From: Arcanobacterium_A bovis
GTDB taxonomy: Bacteria; Actinomycetota; Actinomycetes; Actinomycetales; Actinomycetaceae
NCBI RefSeq assembly: GCF_042655305.1
Contig: NZ_JBHSLR010000006.1
DNA length: 64,000 nucleotides
Direction: 5' to 3' (one strand)
Shown here: positions 60,574 to 64,000 of the stretch, piece by piece
Layout: the number at the start of each line of letters is the position of its first letter
Numbering within the stretch: position 1 is the stretch's first letter
Position numbers and translations under genes: made by a program
The notes under the pieces: model-generated
What the model saw: the letters and a program-made list of their open reading frames with translations, nothing else
Databases searched by the model: none
What the model was told of the DNA's origin: nothing

Positions 60574-62826
60574 TTGAACTCTCATGTTAAACGAGGGGGA
60601 CGCACGTTCGCGGTCTTCGCAGCGTGCCTCGCCTTGCTAGGCAGCTATGGGGCAACCCACGTGCCTACTGCTCATGCTGCTGTTTCTGCTACTGATCCGA
60701 AAGGATTAGGCCGTATCGGCTACGAAATCGGTAGCGGTTCCCAGCTTATCTGGCTCGGTACCCAAGTACCAGGAACACAAACCGGTGGACTAGTCGCTTA
60801 TTGTATCCAAGGCGGTAAGCCTGCTCCGGCATCGGCAGATCAGGTAATCAGCGTGGCAACGCTGGATACATCGACGCCACGAGTATCAGGTTTGGAACTC
60901 ACCACACCACAGATGGCATACTTGCTCGATAAATATAAGGATTCGAAAGATCCCGCCGTGCAGTCCGCACTTTCTTTGCTGGTACACGCAAACTTCGAAG
61001 AAGACTCAACCGGTTCAACGGTCTATTCTGATCCGTCTGCACAAAACGTCGTCAGCGATATCTTAAAGATTGTGCGTGCCAATGCTCCACAAATCGAGAC
61101 CCAGGCACAAGCCTACGTGGCAGAAGCCAAAGCCAGTGCCGCAGTAGGCTACCAACCGGGTGGAGTCACCGGAGACACTTTACGTAAAGGCGACGTTCAC
61201 GGAATTGGTGTAACAAACCAAGCCGGAACCTATATTTCTGGTATTCCAATGACTGTGACTCTGACAGGTCCGGCGAAGTTTGACGCAACCGGTTCACAAA
61301 CATGGACAGGAAGCAGCCAATCAACCCCAATGACATTGAGCTGGAGCGCAACAGGCAACGGTACTGTTGACGGAATCATTAAGTACAAAGGTTCTCGTAA
61401 GACATTGACGAAGCTGGTTAATGGTACGGTTCAAGACACGCTTACGTATGGTAACCCAGGCGTTGGCGATCCAGAGGAAACTCTTGTTGCATTACCTTCG
61501 TGGACTGTGACTTATGATTTTCAGCCGATGGGTACGTCCCAGCTTGCGAAGATCAGTGACACTGGCTCGTTCACAGACACCTTCGATGCGGTTTCTGACC
61601 CTTCCTATGGTGGGGGCAAATGGCTCAACCTGGACGGAACTCAAACTCCCGTGCCAGTAATCTACACGGCTACCGCTTACTACGTTGGTGATACTCCGCC
61701 AGCACAGTCCGGTACTGTTCCTGCAGGTGCTACCAAGATCGGCAGTGTTGATGTGGTTGCGAAGGGCCCAGGAAAACTTACAGCTACTTTCAAAGCTGAC
61801 AAGTCTGGGTTCGCAACCGTCGTATGGAGCGTTACTAAATCGGCGCAGCCGGCTGATGTGCAGCCCTATATTCACGCTGATTGGGCAGACGCTTACGGTA
61901 TTCATGCTGAGACCACGTCCTACCGTCGCTCGGTTGAGATCGACTCAACAATGACGATTCGTGAAACCAAGTCGGGCACCTATCTCGTCGATGATCTGTT
62001 TGTTACAGGATTTCCGGCTGATCACCCAGATTTCGCGGGGGATGGCTACTTCGTAGCCGATCAAAAGGTAATGAAACAGTCGTTGTTGTTCTTCCCGGAA
62101 GGCCAGCCAGTTACTGAAGCTAACAAGGCTAATGCGGAAGTGATTGCGACTGTTGATGTTCCTGCGAAGAACGGGTTCTATGCAAGCGTTGGTGCAACCG
62201 ATTTCAAGGTTAAACAAGACGCTGCAGGTAACATTCCAGGAACATACGTGTTCGTTACCTCGTTCGCTGGTGATGATCGTGTAAAGCCGTTCACGTCCAG
62301 TGTTGAGGATAAGCATGAGCAGTTTGCAATTACACGGACAATGCCGAAGCTGCAGACCACAGCTACCGACACAGTGGATGGTGATAAGCAGATCAAGGCT
62401 GAGCCTAACCAGTCGATTACTGACAAGGTGTGTGATGTGAACAAGANNNNNNNNNNTACCTTGTACTTGCAAGACGGGACACCGTTGCTGGGAGAGGATG
62501 GTAAGCCCGTGACTGTCACAAGCAAGTTCACGCCGAAAACGGCTGATGAGTGTGCGAACGTGACGATCCGTTTTGACGCATCGAAGCTTGCGGGCAAGAG
62601 CGTCGTCGTCTTTGAGGACGTGAAACGCGACGGTCAAACTATCGCTACCCATCACGATGTGAATGATAAGGCTCAAACCGTGAGTGTTGTTGAAACACCA
62701 AAGCCAGTAGCACACGCTGCTTTGGCGATCACCGGTTCATCAATGCCATTTGTTGGTGCAGCATCCGGGTCACTTCTAGCCCTGGGCTTAGGTTTACTCA
62801 AGCTACGCCGCAAACAGCTGGCGTAA
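60574..62826 (+). CDS. large surface protein with thioester and VaFE-type domains, LAITG-anchored
   Basis: 750 residues with a 10-N gap at residues 625-628. Signal peptide (TFAVFAACLALLGSYG ... AHAA). N-terminal domain with AYCIQGG (C77) and AVQSA (Q130), the Cys and Gln of a probable internal thioester domain that can bind host surfaces covalently. Middle of beta-type repeats. Then ITDKVCDVNK ... SVVVFEDVKRDGQ, a VaFE-type repeat. C-terminal LAITG (717-721), hydrophobic helix and RRKQ tail: a sortase signal of the LAxTG type. TTG start with GGAG 8 bases upstream. Confidence 0.85.
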   Translation: MNSHVKRGGRTFAVFAACLALLGSYGATHVPTAHAAVSATDPKGLGRIGYEIGSGSQLIWLGTQVPGTQTGGLVAYCIQGGKPAPASADQVISVATLDTSTPRVSGLELTTPQMAYLLDKYKDSKDPAVQSALSLLVHANFEEDSTGSTVYSDPSAQNVVSDILKIVRANAPQIETQAQAYVAEAKASAAVGYQPGGVTGDTLRKGDVHGIGVTNQAGTYISGIPMTVTLTGPAKFDATGSQTWTGSSQSTPMTLSWSATGNGTVDGIIKYKGSRKTLTKLVNGTVQDTLTYGNPGVGDPEETLVALPSWTVTYDFQPMGTSQLAKISDTGSFTDTFDAVSDPSYGGGKWLNLDGTQTPVPVIYTATAYYVGDTPPAQSGTVPAGATKIGSVDVVAKGPGKLTATFKADKSGFATVVWSVTKSAQPADVQPYIHADWADAYGIHAETTSYRRSVEIDSTMTIRETKSGTYLVDDLFVTGFPADHPDFAGDGYFVADQKVMKQSLLFFPEGQPVTEANKANAEVIATVDVPAKNGFYASVGATDFKVKQDAAGNIPGTYVFVTSFAGDDRVKPFTSSVEDKHEQFAITRTMPKLQTTATDTVDGDKQIKAEPNQSITDKVCDVNKXXXXTLYLQDGTPLLGEDGKPVTVTSKFTPKTADECANVTIRFDASKLAGKSVVVFEDVKRDGQTIATHHDVNDKAQTVSVVETPKPVAHAALAITGSSMPFVGAASGSLLALGLGLLKLRRKQLA
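62447..62456. other. assembly gap (10 N) inside the surface-protein gene
   Basis: Ten N inside the VaFE-type repeat. The reading frame stays open across it only if the true gap length keeps the frame; tandem repeats may have been collapsed here. Confidence 0.95.
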
Positions 62827-62832
62827 AGGTGA

Positions 62833-62883
62833 GCACCGACCAAAAACAATAAATCGGGAAATTTGATTGTTTAAGGTCGGTGC
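62833..62883 (+). terminator. long hairpin between the two surface-protein genes
   Basis: GCACCGACC (62833-62841) pairs with GGTCGGTGC (62875-62883), extended inside by AAACAAT/ATTGTTT and AAAT/ATTT. It follows the first surface-protein stop by 6 bases. There is no T-run, so it may be a terminator, an attenuator or an mRNA-stability element. Confidence 0.55.
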
Positions 62884-62959
62884 CCGCTGACGGGGGACAC
62901 AGATAAAGTGTCCAATCTCGAACTGTGTTCCCCGTCTTTCTCTCCTCCTCCATATTGAT

Positions 62960-62969
62960 NNNNNNNNNN
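62960..62969. other. assembly gap (10 N) before the LAETG protein gene
   Basis: Ten N just before the ATG of the next gene; the ribosome-binding site may lie in or beside it. Confidence 0.95.
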
Positions 62970-62975
62970 TTCGCC

Positions 62976-63575
62976 ATGAAACGTCGCTTCATGACATCCA
63001 CTATTTTAACCACAGCGGTAACGGTTGCTGTGTTATCTCCTGCTTATGCGTTTGCGGATACGCCAGCGGTGCCGGATATGCCAGCCAAGCCAGCTGTGCC
63101 AGCACCGCTGGCAGTATCAGCAATTAGCCCATCGGCTGATGAGCCGTTGCCGCCTTCACCTATTGATCCAGCCCCGGTTGATCCGGTACCTGTGGATCCT
63201 ATTCCTACTCCGCCGTCACCAGTCGATCCAACGCCAGTGGATCCGACTCCTGAGCCTCCCGCACCGGTACCGGTGACTCCTGCTGATCCGGTAACGCCTC
63301 CTTCGCCTATTCCTGCCCCGCAGCCAACGCCAGCACCTTCTCCACAACCTGCAGCAAGTTCAACTACCGCGTCGTCACCTGCTACGAAAACAGTGAAGCC
63401 TCGCGTGGCTGTGAAGAATCGAACCACGGCCGCACGAAAAGCTGTTTCTGGTGCGCGTCTTGCTGAAACAGGTTTCAGCAAAGGCGAACTCGCCACGATC
63501 TGCGGCATCCTCCTTGGCACCGGCGTCGGCATGGTGATCGGACTACGCCGTTTCGGTTTCGTCGTGAAGGGCTGA
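62976..63575 (+). CDS. proline-rich LAETG wall-anchored protein
   Basis: 199 residues. Signal peptide (MKRRFMTSTILTTAVTVAVLSPAYAFA), a long Pro-rich segment of PVDP/PTP/PSP repeats (about 30-130) that would stretch across the wall, a basic Thr/Ala part and the sorting signal LAETG (162-166), then a hydrophobic helix and RRF. The mature part is too short for an adhesin domain; it may be a stalk or cap protein. The start ATG 62976 was preferred to 62925, which is on the far side of the N gap. Confidence 0.8.
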   Translation: MKRRFMTSTILTTAVTVAVLSPAYAFADTPAVPDMPAKPAVPAPLAVSAISPSADEPLPPSPIDPAPVDPVPVDPIPTPPSPVDPTPVDPTPEPPAPVPVTPADPVTPPSPIPAPQPTPAPSPQPAASSTTASSPATKTVKPRVAVKNRTTAARKAVSGARLAETGFSKGELATICGILLGTGVGMVIGLRRFGFVVKG

Positions 63576-63581
63576 TGAATA

Positions 63582-63785
63582 ATGAACGTTTTGACTCAAG
63601 CTCTTGACCTGATTGCCAAATTCGTTATTCTTGGCGGTGCTCTTTACGGTCTTTTCGGTGTGATTACTCTTGCTGGCGGATTGAAAGATCATAACGGACA
63701 GCAACAATCCACTGGTTTATGGCAACTGGCTGGTGGGGCAATGATTATTGCAGCGGCGGCACTGTTTAAGACGATCGTTATATAG
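63582..63785 (+). CDS. small membrane protein, Maff2/VirB2-like
   Basis: 67 residues with two hydrophobic helices (LIAKFVILGGALYGLFGVITLAGG and LWQLAGGAMIIAAAALFKTIV) joined by a short polar loop (LKDHNGQQQSTG). The size, topology and place just before PrgI fit the small Maff2- or VirB2-type proteins of Gram-positive conjugation systems. ATG 63582 after AAGG. Confidence 0.7.
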   Translation: MNVLTQALDLIAKFVILGGALYGLFGVITLAGGLKDHNGQQQSTGLWQLAGGAMIIAAAALFKTIVI

Positions 63786-63793
63786 GTGCTCTC

Positions 63794-64000
63794 ATGGCTT
63801 TGGAAGTCAAGGTTTTCAAAGAAATCAAAGAATACCGAGCAAAAGTACTTTTTGGTATGTCGTGGCGACAATTTTTCACCACTATTGTGACGATCCCGCT
63901 CATTGCAGGTGCCTATTCCCTGGCATTTGTTACTGCTGGTGAAAATACCGGCATTTTAGCGGTGATGCTTGTTTCCATTCCTGGTTTTGCTTTTGGTTGG
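63794..64000 (+). CDS. PrgI-family conjugation protein, N-terminal part (runs off window)
   Basis: 69 codons to the window edge, open throughout. MALEVKVFKEIKEYRAKVLFGMSWRQ then membrane segment FFTTIVTIPLIAGAYSLAF and a second starting at TGILAVMLVSIPGFAFGW match the PrgI family, inner-membrane proteins of type IV secretion systems. It begins 9 bases after the small membrane protein. A VirB4-type ATPase would be expected next. Confidence 0.8.
   Translation, partial: MALEVKVFKEIKEYRAKVLFGMSWRQFFTTIVTIPLIAGAYSLAFVTAGENTGILAVMLVSIPGFAFGW

Larger units (their letters stand above)
57342..64000. mobile_element. integrated conjugative element, left end (continues beyond window)
   Basis: Starts at the tRNA-fMet gene. 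Contains, in order, an XRE regulator (-), an excisionase-like gene, replication-type proteins, envelope-anchored proteins, a small membrane protein of the conjugation-pilin type and PrgI. This order (regulation, replication, surface, transfer) is that of Gram-positive integrative conjugative elements. Integrase and relaxase are not in the window, so they must lie further right if present. Confidence 0.8.

Noticed and set aside
63150..63330. CRISPR-like or satellite repeat in the proline-rich gene
   Set aside because: The repeats are short, irregular and encode PVDP/PTP units in one frame; no spacers of constant length are present, and no cas genes are in the window.
57342..64000. Prophage instead of conjugative element
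   Set aside because: No capsid, tail, terminase or lysis genes are seen, while PrgI and a Maff2-like protein point to conjugation. The right part is unseen, so this rests on the visible genes only.

Overview
The window is a 64 kb stretch of a moderate-GC actinobacterial chromosome. The best fit by eye is an Actinomycetaceae-type organism (Arcanobacterium/Trueperella/Actinomyces relatives). The support is a set of hallmark genes: nucS, a uvrD2-type helicase with a C-terminal HRDC domain, a mycoredoxin, a PPA1309-type protein, a UPF0182 protein, a Rho with an Arg/Asn-rich N-terminal insert, the four-gene GlgE pathway, and LAxTG cell-wall sorting signals. Two runs of ten N (62447-62456 and 62960-62969) show that this is a draft scaffold.

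Layout. 1-5586 (+): the end of argS, then lysA, hom, thrC and thrB (lysine and threonine branches of the aspartate family). 5587-12290 (+): rho with a long leader, rpmE, prfA, prmC, the threonylcarbamoyl-AMP synthase gene and a WecA/TagO-type transferase (transcription termination, release factor and its methylase, tRNA modification, envelope glycan priming). 12287-19685 (+): a complete F1Fo ATP synthase operon, atpI-like-B-E-F-H-A-G-D-C, ending in an unusually short epsilon subunit, followed by nucS and a small Cys-rich partner. 20851-26491: an alpha/beta hydrolase, a DivIVA-like coiled-coil protein (-), and a coupled trio of membrane protein, lipoprotein and thioredoxin-fold TPR protein (+).

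26535-45177 is mainly carbohydrate metabolism. A minus-strand operon glgE-treS-pep2-glgB-lacI encodes the route trehalose -> maltose -> maltose-1-phosphate -> linear glucan -> branched glucan. glgP and glgX, for glucan breakdown, lie nearby. An UlaCBA-type PTS operon is divergent from a ROK regulator, with a perfect inverted repeat between them. trpS lies between ROK and glgX. 45281-57191 holds mnmA, mycoredoxin, uvrD2, a degenerate ThiF/E1-like protein, a zincin-like protein, a PDZ-Lon membrane protease, a PPA1309-type protein and a large UPF0182 membrane protein.

57268-64000: an initiator tRNA gene marks the left end of an integrated mobile element, probably an integrative conjugative element, which runs off the window. 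The cargo seen so far is an XRE regulator whose reading frame ends inside the tRNA, a divergent excisionase-like HTH gene with a near-consensus promoter, a replication-organizer-like protein with iteron-like repeats inside its own gene, a second winged-helix protein, a membrane-anchored coiled-coil protein, a large surface protein with probable thioester and VaFE domains and an LAITG sorting signal, a proline-rich LAETG wall protein, a small pilin-like or Maff2-like membrane protein and the start of a PrgI-family conjugation protein. The parts that most merit follow-up are the replication region with its embedded repeats and the element-borne surface proteins.
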